Origin: a virus
Direction: 5' to 3' (one strand)
IMG/VR virus record: IMGVR_UViG_3300024518_004056
Span: 1 to 47,474 of that record
DNA length: 47,474 nucleotides
A model generated the notes under the pieces. The model saw only the letters and a list, made by a program, of their open reading frames with translations, was not told where the DNA came from and made no database searches. The translations under genes and the position numbers were made by a program. Below are positions 38,741 through 47,327 of this stretch, piece by piece (position 1 is the first letter of the stretch; each line of letters opens with the position of its first letter).

Positions 38741-40033
38741 ATGAAAAAGATACTCGTGCTTTCGCACATGCCGACGAGAGACGACGTGGTGGATGTTATG
38801 CTCACACAAGAGCTTGGCAAGCACGCCGTTTCCTGGAAGGTTTCAGTGCTTGATTACATTCGCGGACACTGTCTGTCGATAAAGCCCGACATTGTCGTGT
38901 TTCCTGAGATACGTTGCGAGTACACCAGGGACATGGTGAAACAACTGCACGAGTGGGGTGTCGTTGTCGTCCAGAAGCGATGCGAGATGGGCGTAACTGC
39001 CGAATCGGACATCGACGCTGAGACCCACCGGGCCGTCTTTGGCAACTGGCAGATAGGTGGGTATATCGACCTGGACCTGGTGTGGGGGCCCAGATTTGGC
39101 GAAATGGTGGCACGGCACACTGATATATCCGGCGACAAAATCAAGGTGGTCGGGGCCCTCGGCTTCGATCAATACTTCATACCCCCCCCGCCGGTGGAGG
39201 AGCCTGACGGCAAGACGGTCCTGTTCGCCGGTGGTTTTGGCTATGCCGACCGACAGGCCATATATTCAATACCGGAAGCGAAGCTCGGCGAGGCCATCCA
39301 CACTAACTCTGTGGCGGACGACAGGAGCCGCAGGCATTTCTTCATAGAACTCATTAAAGGTTTCCGCAAGCGGTTCCCGGACTGGACATTCAAGGTCCGC
39401 CCGCATCCGGGGGAGAGTGGCACCGCATACAACAAGGCGCTGGGCGAGGACGTGGAGTTCCTGGCTAACATGCCAGCCGTTGCTGCCCTTAGAAATGTGG
39501 ATGTTGTGATTCACACTGGTTCTACGATGGCCTTCGAGGCACACCTGCTCGACAAGCCCACGTTGAATTTTCGCAATACGTCGCTGGATACACTGGTGGG
39601 GTCAGTCGCCCCGACATACGCCTGTGCGGAGGACCTGCTGGACGCATTCGCGGTGATGGACACCACCAAAAGCAATGCCGACCTGGAAGTGATTGACCGG
39701 CTAAAGCGGGACTATTACGGGCCGATAGATGGCAAGGCGCACAAGAGGGCCGCAGAAGCTATTTTGGCATTGCCGGCGCGGCCCACGACATACCCAAGAG
39801 AGTGGCCAAAGGATGAGATCAAGTATCAATCCAAGGGGGTCCACGCCAGTGTTGATAAGTGGTTCTGCGCGGCCTGCCTGAACCTGTGGTTTGGCGATAA
39901 AGGCCGGGACCTGCTGAAGTGCCCATATTGCGGCATTCCGTGCGTAGTCCATGTTCCCAGGAAGGATGAAAATGCAATTCTATCGCTGCAAAAAGTGTCT
40001 GATGGTGTCAACCCGCCCAAGGATAACGTTTGA
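38741..40033 (+). CDS. Surface-carbohydrate glycosyltransferase-like protein with zinc tail (copy 1)
   Basis: Encodes 430 residues from the ATG at 38741, just past the terminator. It starts MKKILVLSHMPTRDD, has FKVRPHPGESG and VVIHTGSTMAFEAHLLDKPT, the phosphate/nucleotide-sugar style of surface-polysaccharide GT-B proteins. The C-terminus ends in a zinc ribbon WFCAACLNLWFGDKG then LLKCPYCGIPC. It is a paralogue of the gene at 41518. It would add a sugar or polyol to a glycan; donor and acceptor are unknown. It overlaps the next gene by 62 bases. Confidence 0.7.
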   Translation: MKKILVLSHMPTRDDVVDVMLTQELGKHAVSWKVSVLDYIRGHCLSIKPDIVVFPEIRCEYTRDMVKQLHEWGVVVVQKRCEMGVTAESDIDAETHRAVFGNWQIGGYIDLDLVWGPRFGEMVARHTDISGDKIKVVGALGFDQYFIPPPPVEEPDGKTVLFAGGFGYADRQAIYSIPEAKLGEAIHTNSVADDRSRRHFFIELIKGFRKRFPDWTFKVRPHPGESGTAYNKALGEDVEFLANMPAVAALRNVDVVIHTGSTMAFEAHLLDKPTLNFRNTSLDTLVGSVAPTYACAEDLLDAFAVMDTTKSNADLEVIDRLKRDYYGPIDGKAHKRAAEAILALPARPTTYPREWPKDEIKYQSKGVHASVDKWFCAACLNLWFGDKGRDLLKCPYCGIPCVVHVPRKDENAILSLQKVSDGVNPPKDNV

Positions 40034-41024
40034 CGGGAACGGTGTCTGTAACGCCTGCCAGTGGCATGAGACCAAGAAAACAGTCGATTGGAGGAACCGG
40101 GAGCAAACTTTCGACGCCCTGTGCAACAGGTTCATGCGAGCGTCGGGCAATGACTGCATAGTCCCCTGGTCTGGTGGCAAAGACTCGATCTATGTCGCCC
40201 ACACGCTGCATGATTATGGCATGAACCCGCTCCTGATAACCATAATCCCGCACTTGGAGACGGAGATCGGCAAATGGAACCGGCTTAATATGTGCCCGGA
40301 CTTCGACCACCTGATGATAACCTTGGAGGAAGGGCGGTATCGCCGGGAGGCCAAGAAGCATTTCCTCCAGCACGGCAGGCCGAAGCACCCGTGGGAGAAT
40401 GCAATCTCAGCGGTGATCTTGCAGCAGGCGGTCAAGCTGGATATCCCATTTGTCATATACGGCGAGGAGGGTGAGCAGGAGTATGGTGGCACGTCCCAGG
40501 AGGCAGATACGTGGATGTGGCCGGTGAGTAAAGAGTACCTGACGAAGTTGTACTATTCGGGGCAGACGGTCTACAAGTTGCCGCGCAACGCCGAGTTCGA
40601 CAGCCTGTTTTTCACCCAATGGAGCCGCTTTGAGAACTGGTCGCCGTCTACGCACGCCAACTTCGCCATCGCCAAGGGCATGAGAACCGAGCCTGTCCGC
40701 CACCAGGGCACGCTGACCACGTCATCCCAGATATCAGACAAGCTCCAGGACCTGCACATGCACCTGGCCTTCCTGAAGTTCGGCTTCGGGCGATGCACCG
40801 CGGACACATCTATCGCCATCCGCGACGGCTGGATGACACGGGAGGAGGCCATCGGCTGGGTCCAGTCGTACGAGGACGAGCTTCCAATGCGGTACTTCCA
40901 GGAATACCTGGAATATTTCGGCATGTCGGCCAGAGAATATTGGGCGGCACTTGACAGACACGTAAACTTGGATATACTCAAGAAAGAGCATGAGAAGTGG
41001 GTTCTGAGGGAGCCAGCGTTTTGA
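39972..41024 (+). CDS. N-acetyl sugar amidotransferase (PseA/WbpG-like)
   Basis: Encodes 350 residues from the ATG at 39972 (GGAAGG six bases before). Cys6 and Cys9 (YRCKKCLM) with Cys26 and Cys29 (GVCNACQWHE) form a zinc ribbon. A PP-loop ATPase motif SGGKDS (67-72) follows. This is the layout of the family that turns an N-acetyl group into an acetamidino group on surface sugars, known from pseudaminic and legionaminic acid pathways. It sits with NeuA, NeuB and NeuD homologues, so the product is probably an amidino nonulosonic acid. Confidence 0.85.
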   Translation: MQFYRCKKCLMVSTRPRITFDGNGVCNACQWHETKKTVDWRNREQTFDALCNRFMRASGNDCIVPWSGGKDSIYVAHTLHDYGMNPLLITIIPHLETEIGKWNRLNMCPDFDHLMITLEEGRYRREAKKHFLQHGRPKHPWENAISAVILQQAVKLDIPFVIYGEEGEQEYGGTSQEADTWMWPVSKEYLTKLYYSGQTVYKLPRNAEFDSLFFTQWSRFENWSPSTHANFAIAKGMRTEPVRHQGTLTTSSQISDKLQDLHMHLAFLKFGFGRCTADTSIAIRDGWMTREEAIGWVQSYEDELPMRYFQEYLEYFGMSAREYWAALDRHVNLDILKKEHEKWVLREPAF

Positions 41025-41521
41025 AGGATCGGATAGGGATTGACGTGCCGAGTACGCACTGGATGCTGCACAATAAGCGTCTGATGCGATGGCTGTGTAA
41101 GAGGAAGTTTGCACTTTTTGGCGAGGGGTGTGAGTTCCGGCCTGGCGCGTACGCTGTCGGGTGCTCCAGAATCTTTCTTGGGGACAGGGTAATTATCAGG
41201 CCGCAATGTATGTTATTTGCCGCCCCTGACGCCAATATAGCCATAAGTGGTGGTGCGTTGCTCGGTCCTGGCGTCCACATCTATACCAACAACCACACCT
41301 ATACCGGTAAGCAGTGCATTATAGACCAGGGCCACACAAAGGGCCGCGATGTCGTCGTGAGGCGGGGGGCATGGATTGGGGCCAATGCCATAATCCTGCC
41401 GGGAGTAACGGTTGGAGAGTGTGCCGTCGTGGCTGCTGGAGCGGTCGTAACCAGTGATGTGCCGGACTTTGGCCTGGTGGGCGGGGTTCCGGCCAAGACA
41501 ATAGTGAGGCCAGTCGAATGA
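41021..41521 (+). CDS. Left-handed beta-helix acyltransferase
   Basis: Encodes 166 residues from a TTG at 41021 (GAGGGAG upstream, overlapping the previous TGA). Hexapeptide turns form a beta helix, with the catalytic-type NNHTYTGKQC (His) and the typical end ARGAWIGANAIILPGVTVGE-like RRGAWIGANAIILPGVTVGE and GVPAKTI. It resembles maltose/nodulation O-acetyltransferases and probably acetylates the sugar. It overlaps the next gene as ATGA. Confidence 0.8.
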   Translation: MKDRIGIDVPSTHWMLHNKRLMRWLCKRKFALFGEGCEFRPGAYAVGCSRIFLGDRVIIRPQCMLFAAPDANIAISGGALLGPGVHIYTNNHTYTGKQCIIDQGHTKGRDVVVRRGAWIGANAIILPGVTVGECAVVAAGAVVTSDVPDFGLVGGVPAKTIVRPVE

Positions 41522-42789
41522 AGAAAGTGCTCTTGTTTTCACACAACCCGCTCCGGGATACCGGGCCGGACATGCTCCTGTGTAAGGCCCTGGCGGCCAA
41601 GGACATGATGGTATTTGGGGCGCCGTACCTGCAAAGGGACCGCGTGTCGATCATTGCCGTCAAGCCGAACGTGGTCATTCTGCCCGAAATACGCTGCGAG
41701 TACACCCTGGACCTGGCAAAACAGCTTCGGGCGTGGGGCGTCCAGGTAGTGGTCAGGATGTGTGAGATGGGTATTACGGCCCCGTCGGTCGAGAAGATTG
41801 AGGATGACTACCGCAGGGCGATATTTGGCAACTGGGACTACTCTGGCTGCGTAGACTTGATGCTGGCGTGGGGCCCAAAAGCTAAGGCCTTGCAAGTTAA
41901 ATACGGGCACCTGCGGGACGACCAGATTGCCGCAGTCGGCGGCCTTGGGTTCGACCCGTATTTCAATCCACGCCCTATATCGCCGATGATTAAGCCCGAC
42001 TACAAGAAAATCGTCATGTTTGCCACGGGGTTCGCATACGCTGACCGCAATCCCGAATACTCCATGCCGGAAGCGAAGCCGGAGGATGGCATACACCAGC
42101 GAGTCGTGGAGAGGGATATCGCAGGCCGAAAGATATGGCTGGAGGGCATGGAGAAGTTCCACGCCAGGTTCGGCAAGAACTGGACGATGGCGATACGGAC
42201 GCACGGGGGCGAAAAAGAGTCATCTTACATGACACCCCTGGATGGGAAGTTGGTCGCAATCCCTGGGCTGTCAACCTGCCTGGCGCTCCAGGGAGTCGAT
42301 GCGGTCGTTCACTGCGGCTCAACCCTGGCCTTCGAGGCCCACCTGTGCAATATCCCCGCCCTGAACTTCGCCAACATTACGCCTGATGAACTGGTGGCTG
42401 ACATCAGCCCTCGGTGCGACACCATAGATGACCTGCTGGAGGCGTTTGAGCACCTGGATTTGAGTAAGTCCAACGCCAGCCCCTGGGCGGTCTCGGAATT
42501 AAAGCACAAATGGTACGGCCCAGTGGATGGCAAGGTCGCCGAGCGTTCCGCAGAAGCCATAGCTGCTCTGCCGGCGAACCAGACGGCAATCCCCAACGGC
42601 TGGCCAGCGGCGCCGACGGAGGCGAAGTACCTCACACCTGGGGTCATGCTCTCCGGAGCCCAATGGCAGTGCACCTCCTGCCTGAAAATGTGTTTCACCA
42701 ACAACGAGAGAGAAATGATTAAGTGTCCGTATTGCGGGATTGCCTGTGTGAAGATGATGCCGGAGAAAAAGGATGTTGCAGGGACATAA
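41518..42789 (+). CDS. Surface-carbohydrate glycosyltransferase-like protein with zinc tail (copy 2)
   Basis: Encodes 423 residues and matches the gene at 38741 along its length: MKKVLLFSHNPLRD, ILPEIRCEYTLDLAKQLRAW, MAIRTHGGEKE in place of RPHPGE, VVHCGSTLAFEAHLCNIPA and a zinc ribbon QCTSCLKMCF then IKCPYCGIAC. The catalytic loop differs from copy 1 (THGG against PHPG), so the two may use different sugars. The paralogues enclose the amidotransferase and acetyltransferase genes. Confidence 0.7.
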   Translation: MKKVLLFSHNPLRDTGPDMLLCKALAAKDMMVFGAPYLQRDRVSIIAVKPNVVILPEIRCEYTLDLAKQLRAWGVQVVVRMCEMGITAPSVEKIEDDYRRAIFGNWDYSGCVDLMLAWGPKAKALQVKYGHLRDDQIAAVGGLGFDPYFNPRPISPMIKPDYKKIVMFATGFAYADRNPEYSMPEAKPEDGIHQRVVERDIAGRKIWLEGMEKFHARFGKNWTMAIRTHGGEKESSYMTPLDGKLVAIPGLSTCLALQGVDAVVHCGSTLAFEAHLCNIPALNFANITPDELVADISPRCDTIDDLLEAFEHLDLSKSNASPWAVSELKHKWYGPVDGKVAERSAEAIAALPANQTAIPNGWPAAPTEAKYLTPGVMLSGAQWQCTSCLKMCFTNNEREMIKCPYCGIACVKMMPEKKDVAGT

Positions 42790-43534
42790 GTTTGCGTGTG
42801 TACTGGCGGCCAGGGCGGGTTCTAAGCGGCTAAAGAACAAGAATCTGCGGAAGTGTGCGGGGAAACCGCTGTGGGAGTGGACAAAAACAGCCGTGGACGC
42901 GGCTGAGATGTTCGACGACAAGTGTGTAACCACCGACCTGGAGACCCTGTATCACCATTTCGTGTCGGGGAACTGGGTCTGGGCGACCCGCCCACCGGAA
43001 CTTGCTGGAGACGATGTCCACATATCCGATGTCATGCAGTGGATGGCCCAGCGAGAGTACGTCGACCACGAGTATCTGTGCCTCGTGTCGCCCACAAATC
43101 CCTTGCGGACCGGCGCCCACATCCGCGATGCAGCCAAGCTGATGCTGAAAGAGGGGGCTGATGCGGTTGTGGCGGCGGCACCTGGGCCGCCTGGGAGTCA
43201 AGACGTATCCCTGGACGATAGCAAGCAGCTTCGGCCCCGCTATCCACATATCTGCGACCAGTTGACGCAGGCCTGGAGTGGGAGTTATCACTTGACAGGC
43301 TCCATCGTAATCGCTAAAACCGAACTCTGGGCCAGGAAGGCCAGTATATATAACGACCCGAATATCAAAACCGTTGGCTACGTCATGCCCAAGTGGGACA
43401 TTGATATCGACGGCAAGGATGACCTGTTTATGGCGGAGGCTATATTAGAATGCCTAAGAAAAAGACGGATATCTTTGAAAAGCTCTTTAAGGTCTGCACT
43501 ACAGGGACGATTAAGGAGAAACAGCGGACGGTAG
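42773..43534 (+). CDS. neuA: CMP-nonulosonate (sialic acid-type) cytidylyltransferase
   Basis: Encodes 253 residues. The N-terminus AARAGSKRLKNKNLRKCAGK is the CTP loop of NeuA-type enzymes; SPTNPLRTGAHI and WDIDIDGKDDLFMAEAIL are the other family marks. It activates nonulosonic acid by joining it to CMP, ready for transfer. The start overlaps the previous gene, and the last 28 residues overlap the radical SAM gene in another frame. The symbol is by family; Neu, Leg and Pse forms cannot be separated by eye. Confidence 0.88.
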   Translation: MLQGHKFACVLAARAGSKRLKNKNLRKCAGKPLWEWTKTAVDAAEMFDDKCVTTDLETLYHHFVSGNWVWATRPPELAGDDVHISDVMQWMAQREYVDHEYLCLVSPTNPLRTGAHIRDAAKLMLKEGADAVVAAAPGPPGSQDVSLDDSKQLRPRYPHICDQLTQAWSGSYHLTGSIVIAKTELWARKASIYNDPNIKTVGYVMPKWDIDIDGKDDLFMAEAILECLRKRRISLKSSLRSALQGRLRRNSGR

Positions 43535-44331
43535 GGATTTTCCCCAAGCTGGTCGATATAGAGTTGACCAACTGCTGTAATATGCGGTGCAAGATGTGCC
43601 CGACAGGCTCTGGGACCGTCAATCGCACCGTTGGCTACATGGACACCCGGCTGATCGACAAAATACTCACCGAGTTGTCCAAGTTCAAGACGCCGGTGCG
43701 GTTTATACGCTGGGGAGAGCCAATGCTGCACCCAGCGATCTACGATATCCTGCGGCAATGCAAGGAATATGGCATTTATACCCACATCAACACCAACGGG
43801 TGGATGCTCTCGCCGAATATCGCCAAATCACTCGTTGCGACCGGGGTGGACAGCATTAAAATCTCCATGCAGGGTCATGACAGGCAGTCATACGCCCTCG
43901 TGCGGGGCATGGACTTCTTTGTGCAGCTTTGTGATGATATCCGGGGGTTGGTGCTGGCCCGTGGCAAGTCAAAAACGCCCCGGATTGTGGTTGGGACGAC
44001 TGTTTCACATGAAACACCGGCTGCTAAGAAGGTGGGCGAACTCCACAAGGTTGTGGATAAGGTGTATGTGGGCAAAACTCTCGACCTGGCGGAGAAACGA
44101 GACCCGCCAAAGGTCTGCCCGGAGGTCTGGGACAAGTTGTCAATCGACTGGGATGGCAAGGTAACATGCTGCTGCGGGGATTACGACAACTTTATGACAG
44201 TGGGAGACCTGGAGAACCAGACGCTTCGGGAAATCTGGGTGGGGGAGAAGGCGAAGGGATACCGAAAGAAGCTGGCGGAGCATAATTACGAGGGATTGGC
44301 GCTGTGTCAACGCTGTGCGCGAGGAATATGA
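43450..44331 (+). CDS. Radical SAM/SPASM-type enzyme
   Basis: Encodes 293 residues. The radical SAM motif CNMRCKMC (Cys43, 47, 50) is intact, followed by FIRWGEPMLHP (the GGEP-like motif) and a SPASM-like tail with CPEVWDKLSIDWDGKVTCCC and LCQRC for extra Fe-S clusters. The reaction is unknown; in sugar cassettes such enzymes can make amino or deoxy groups. It overlaps its neighbours, so it belongs to the cassette. No known nonulosonate step needs it, which makes it notable. Confidence 0.85.
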   Translation: MPKKKTDIFEKLFKVCTTGTIKEKQRTVGIFPKLVDIELTNCCNMRCKMCPTGSGTVNRTVGYMDTRLIDKILTELSKFKTPVRFIRWGEPMLHPAIYDILRQCKEYGIYTHINTNGWMLSPNIAKSLVATGVDSIKISMQGHDRQSYALVRGMDFFVQLCDDIRGLVLARGKSKTPRIVVGTTVSHETPAAKKVGELHKVVDKVYVGKTLDLAEKRDPPKVCPEVWDKLSIDWDGKVTCCCGDYDNFMTVGDLENQTLREIWVGEKAKGYRKKLAEHNYEGLALCQRCARGI

Positions 44332-44747
44332 AGGTAGACCAGAACTTTGTGGTTGCTTACAGCCGACTGTTCGATTTTCTGGTTCGGCAGGGCGGTACGG
44401 AGGAGGTAACGAAGTTCTGCGAGGTGTTCGCCGACTGCATCGCCAGGGAGATGACCGAGCGGGTGCGTGCCCGCGGCCTCAGCGGGGCGTTTGAATACTG
44501 GGCGTACACTTTGCCCCAGGAGGGCGCCACATGTAGGATAACCTTGGACGTCAAGGAGGGCCGGGAGACGCTGGATATCCAGATGCAGGATTGTCCCTCG
44601 GTCAGACACCTGGATAAGCCGAATTGCCTGTACTGCAAACACTGCGACGTGATCTACCGGCACCTACTGGTGCCATTGGGATACGACTATTTTATTAAAT
44701 TTGACGGACACGGACGATGTCGAATAACAGTAACGGAATCGTCTTAA
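44328..44747 (+). CDS. Unknown Cys-containing protein in sugar cassette
   Basis: Encodes 139 residues from the ATG at 44328 (ATGA overlap). It is helical at the start (FVVAYSRLFDFLVRQGGTEE) and ends in NCLYCKHCDVIYRHLLVPLG then YDYFIKFDGHGRCRIT. The CxxCxxC may bind metal or a cluster, perhaps accepting from the adjacent radical SAM enzyme. The family is not recognised. Confidence 0.65.
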   Translation: MKVDQNFVVAYSRLFDFLVRQGGTEEVTKFCEVFADCIAREMTERVRARGLSGAFEYWAYTLPQEGATCRITLDVKEGRETLDIQMQDCPSVRHLDKPNCLYCKHCDVIYRHLLVPLGYDYFIKFDGHGRCRITVTESS

Positions 44748-45352
44748 TCGGCAACGGCGGGCACGCGAGGGCCGTCCGGGACGTGATTGAGTCGCTCAAT
44801 GGGTACAGCATATCCCTGGGCGGGCGGGCTGAGGTTGTGGAGGTTATCGAGGACAGCCGCAAACTATCAGAGGATTACTGGGACGGCCTGAGTAGTGCGG
44901 GGTTTCGTATCGTACTCGGCATAGGGCAGATCAAGAGTGCCGATAACCGCATAAACGCGGTGAAGGCCGGGGACGCAATGGAGGTCCAGTGGGCAACGAT
45001 CATATCTCCCCACGCCTATGTGTCCCCAACGGCCAAAATAGGCACCGGCACCGTTATCATGCACAATGCAGTGGTCAACGCAGGGGCGGAGGTTGGAGAG
45101 TTCTGTATAGTAAACACCGGGGCGACAGTCGAGCATGATGCCACGGTCGGGGCGTTTTGCCACATATCCACAAACGCAGTAGTCAACGGTGGGGCAGGGG
45201 TTGGCAACTGTAGTTTTGTAGGTAGTGGAGCCGTAGTCCTTAATCAAATAAAGATTGGCTACCAGGTCGTCCTTGGTGCGGGATCAATAGCGTGCTGCGA
45301 CATCATAGAGCCGGGGATTTATCGCGGAAACCCCGCCGGAAAAATAAAATGA
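44717..45352 (+). CDS. neuD: NeuD/PglD-like sugar O- or N-acetyltransferase
   Basis: Encodes 211 residues. It has the N-terminal nucleotide-like domain of the family, GIVLIGNGGHARAVRDVIES, and a C-terminal left-handed beta helix with HDATVGAFCHISTNAVVNGG and GAGSIACCDIIEPG; the PGIYRGNPA end is typical. Such enzymes acetylate sialic, legionaminic or bacillosamine sugars. It overlaps the previous gene by 31 bases and stands before the NeuB gene, the usual neighbourhood. Confidence 0.85.
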   Translation: MSNNSNGIVLIGNGGHARAVRDVIESLNGYSISLGGRAEVVEVIEDSRKLSEDYWDGLSSAGFRIVLGIGQIKSADNRINAVKAGDAMEVQWATIISPHAYVSPTAKIGTGTVIMHNAVVNAGAEVGEFCIVNTGATVEHDATVGAFCHISTNAVVNGGAGVGNCSFVGSGAVVLNQIKIGYQVVLGAGSIACCDIIEPGIYRGNPAGKIK

Positions 45353-45383
45353 GATTTCTATGGTGCCTTAGAAAGGCGACGTA

Positions 45384-46304
45384 ATGGTCTATGTCATCGC
45401 TGAAGCTGGTTGCAATCATTTAGGCGACATGAACCGAGCCCAGAGAATGATTGAGGCCGCGGCCCTGGCAGGGGCGAATTGTGTGAAGTTCCAGACATAC
45501 GACTCGGATGTGCTGGTCGGGGCCGACGACATCAGGGAGTTTTGTCGTTCGTGTGAACTAAGCCTTTCATCCCACGAGCGGCTTATAAAATGCTGTGCCG
45601 ATAACGGCGTTAACTTCCTATCGTCGGCCTTCGATCTGGATAGTTTGCACATGTTGGCTGAACTGGGGGTTCCGTGGCTCAAGATTCCGTCCGGGCAAAT
45701 CCATAACGAAGATTACCTGATAGCGGCCAAGCACCTCTTTGGGCACCGCATCTACCTGCCGTCGGGAATGTGCACATGGGACGAATGGGCCAGGGCGATG
45801 GACGTGTTAAGGCCGGGGCCGAATGAGGTCAAGGGAGTTACGAGAATGCACTGTGTTACCGGATACCCTGTCCCGCTGGCCCAGGCGAATATGTGGGGGC
45901 TGCGAGATTTGGCGTGCTATTCGCGGCGGTATGGGTATTCTGACCACACCATGAGCAACACCACGGCCATTATGGCTGTCATGTTGAGTTGCCGCGTTAT
46001 CGAGCACCACTTCTACCTGGACGAGGTAAATTGTCCCGACATGCCTGCGTCGTTTTGTATAGCGAAGCTGTCGTCTTATATACGCAGCATACGGGATGCG
46101 GAGTTTGCGATGGGGGCGGGCGACCACGAGAAAATAATTCAACCCTGCGAGGAAAAACACTTGAAACGCCGTGACGTAACTCGTTACGCTGAACGGCATG
46201 GCGACACTCGGACTGACATTTCAGAATCTATACCAGCAAGTCCAGAAGTTCCTGGGCACCTACGGAACGTCCGGGGCGACGGCCAGCAGCGCGGCGGAGA
46301 CTGA
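45384..46304 (+). CDS. neuB: Nonulosonate (sialic acid-type) synthase, NeuB-like without SAF domain
   Basis: Encodes 306 residues. It has the NeuB barrel: YVIAEAGCNHLGD, AGANCVKFQTY, FLSSAFDLDSLHMLAELGVP, WLKIPSGQI, YLPSGM, MHCVTGYPVPLAQ and YSDHTMSNTT. It condenses phosphoenolpyruvate with a hexosamine to make a nine-carbon sugar. Normal NeuB enzymes have about 340 residues and end in an antifreeze-like SAF domain; here the protein ends after the barrel, and its last 35 residues overlap the next gene in another frame. The Neu, Leg or Pse substrate is not clear. Confidence 0.85.
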   Translation: MVYVIAEAGCNHLGDMNRAQRMIEAAALAGANCVKFQTYDSDVLVGADDIREFCRSCELSLSSHERLIKCCADNGVNFLSSAFDLDSLHMLAELGVPWLKIPSGQIHNEDYLIAAKHLFGHRIYLPSGMCTWDEWARAMDVLRPGPNEVKGVTRMHCVTGYPVPLAQANMWGLRDLACYSRRYGYSDHTMSNTTAIMAVMLSCRVIEHHFYLDEVNCPDMPASFCIAKLSSYIRSIRDAEFAMGAGDHEKIIQPCEEKHLKRRDVTRYAERHGDTRTDISESIPASPEVPGHLRNVRGDGQQRGGD

Positions 46305-46944
46305 TTCCAAGTATTTCGTCAATAAGGCGTACCGCAGGATAGTCTCTGCCTACGACTGGACGTTTCTGACGCTGTACACCTCACTGAGCACCTCAACTGG
46401 CGACCGGGACTATGAACTCCCCGAAGGATTCCGCGGACTCCGCACCCCGTTTACATTCACCAACGTCGTTGGTTATCCACCGCCCACTCCCCGGACGGTG
46501 GACGAGATCATTGAGATGCGGAACTATGGTGTATTCAATAGCTGGCCCCAGTATTACGCTATCCGTGCCGGCGAATACACGAAAGAGCTTGGGTTGCGGT
46601 ACGAGGTCATATTCTGGCCGACGCCGGATACCAGCTACGATATGTTCTATAGTTATTGGTTCACGCCGGAGGTTTTGTCGGGGGACGCCGATTTGCCTAT
46701 GGGTGGGCCTGAGTTTGCCGAGTGCCTGCAACAGATGGCCCTGGGGATGGCTGAGGAGGAAAAGGATGAAATCTCAGGCGGCACCCAGATGATAGCCGCC
46801 CAGGCCCAGCTTGCGGCGTGTATCACGATGGACCAGAATCGGGAACCTCGCAGCGTAGGTGAGGATATGCCCATGAAGCAGTTGACCGCGTGGCAGATCG
46901 CCCGCGGCACCACAAGGATAAATGATGCGACTTTCGTAACATAA
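46198..46944 (+). CDS. Head-tail adaptor (T7 gp11-like)
   Basis: Encodes 248 residues. Landmarks are YFVNKAYRRIVSAYDWTFLT, DRDYELPEGFRGLRTPFTF and YEVIFWPTPDTSYDMFYSYW, the helical bundle plus beta-barrel style of the podovirus gp11/gp4 adaptor that sits under the portal. Position after the cassette, with the tail nozzle at the other window end, agrees. Its ATG lies 107 bases inside the NeuB frame with no clear ribosome site, so translation may be coupled. Confidence 0.7.
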   Translation: MATLGLTFQNLYQQVQKFLGTYGTSGATASSAAETDSKYFVNKAYRRIVSAYDWTFLTLYTSLSTSTGDRDYELPEGFRGLRTPFTFTNVVGYPPPTPRTVDEIIEMRNYGVFNSWPQYYAIRAGEYTKELGLRYEVIFWPTPDTSYDMFYSYWFTPEVLSGDADLPMGGPEFAECLQQMALGMAEEEKDEISGGTQMIAAQAQLAACITMDQNREPRSVGEDMPMKQLTAWQIARGTTRINDATFVT

Positions 46945-46954
46945 GGAGACGGCA

Positions 46955-47251
46955 ATGACTCAGGGTAATGTTGATTTTGAAATGCAGAACGCGCTGTTCA
47001 GGAAAGTGGGTGGCACCACTCCGATTGCGGTGGTAAATGTCGTAACCGCCACGTCTCTCGGTGGCCGCCAAGCCATGATAATGTATGTTCACGGGGCTCC
47101 CGGCACGTACGCGGTGGCTTCGGAGAGCGGCAATGAGCACGGTCCGATGGCGCTACAGTTCGCCAAGGGTTGTATCGGCATCGACACCGACAACGGCACG
47201 CTGTTTATGAACAGCAATGCGTCGGCGCCATCCTGGACTGCTCAGGTATAG
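46955..47251 (+). CDS. Small strand-rich virion protein
   Basis: Encodes 98 residues behind AAGGAG. It has FEMQNALFRKVGGTTPIAVV and ends in GIDTDNGTLFMNSNASAPSW, the kind of short beta-strand protein found as a fibre or decoration subunit. The end phrase (GIDTDNGTLFMNS) recurs in tail proteins. No family can be named. Confidence 0.55.
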   Translation: MTQGNVDFEMQNALFRKVGGTTPIAVVNVVTATSLGGRQAMIMYVHGAPGTYAVASESGNEHGPMALQFAKGCIGIDTDNGTLFMNSNASAPSWTAQV

Positions 47252-47268
47252 ACATTTTCATCCCTCCT

Positions 47269-47307
47269 CCGATGGGCGTACACAGTTACATCGTGTGCGC
47301 TCATCGG
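47269..47307. repeat. Long hairpin between tail genes
   Basis: CCGATGGGCGTACAC and GTGTGCGCTCATCGG pair over 15 bases with two G-T pairs and a nine-base loop. Flanking TCCCTCCT/AGGAAGGGA can extend it. No T-run follows. It could slow or end transcription, or protect the RNA end. Confidence 0.65.
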
Positions 47308-47327
47308 CGTGAGGAAGGGAGGTTATT

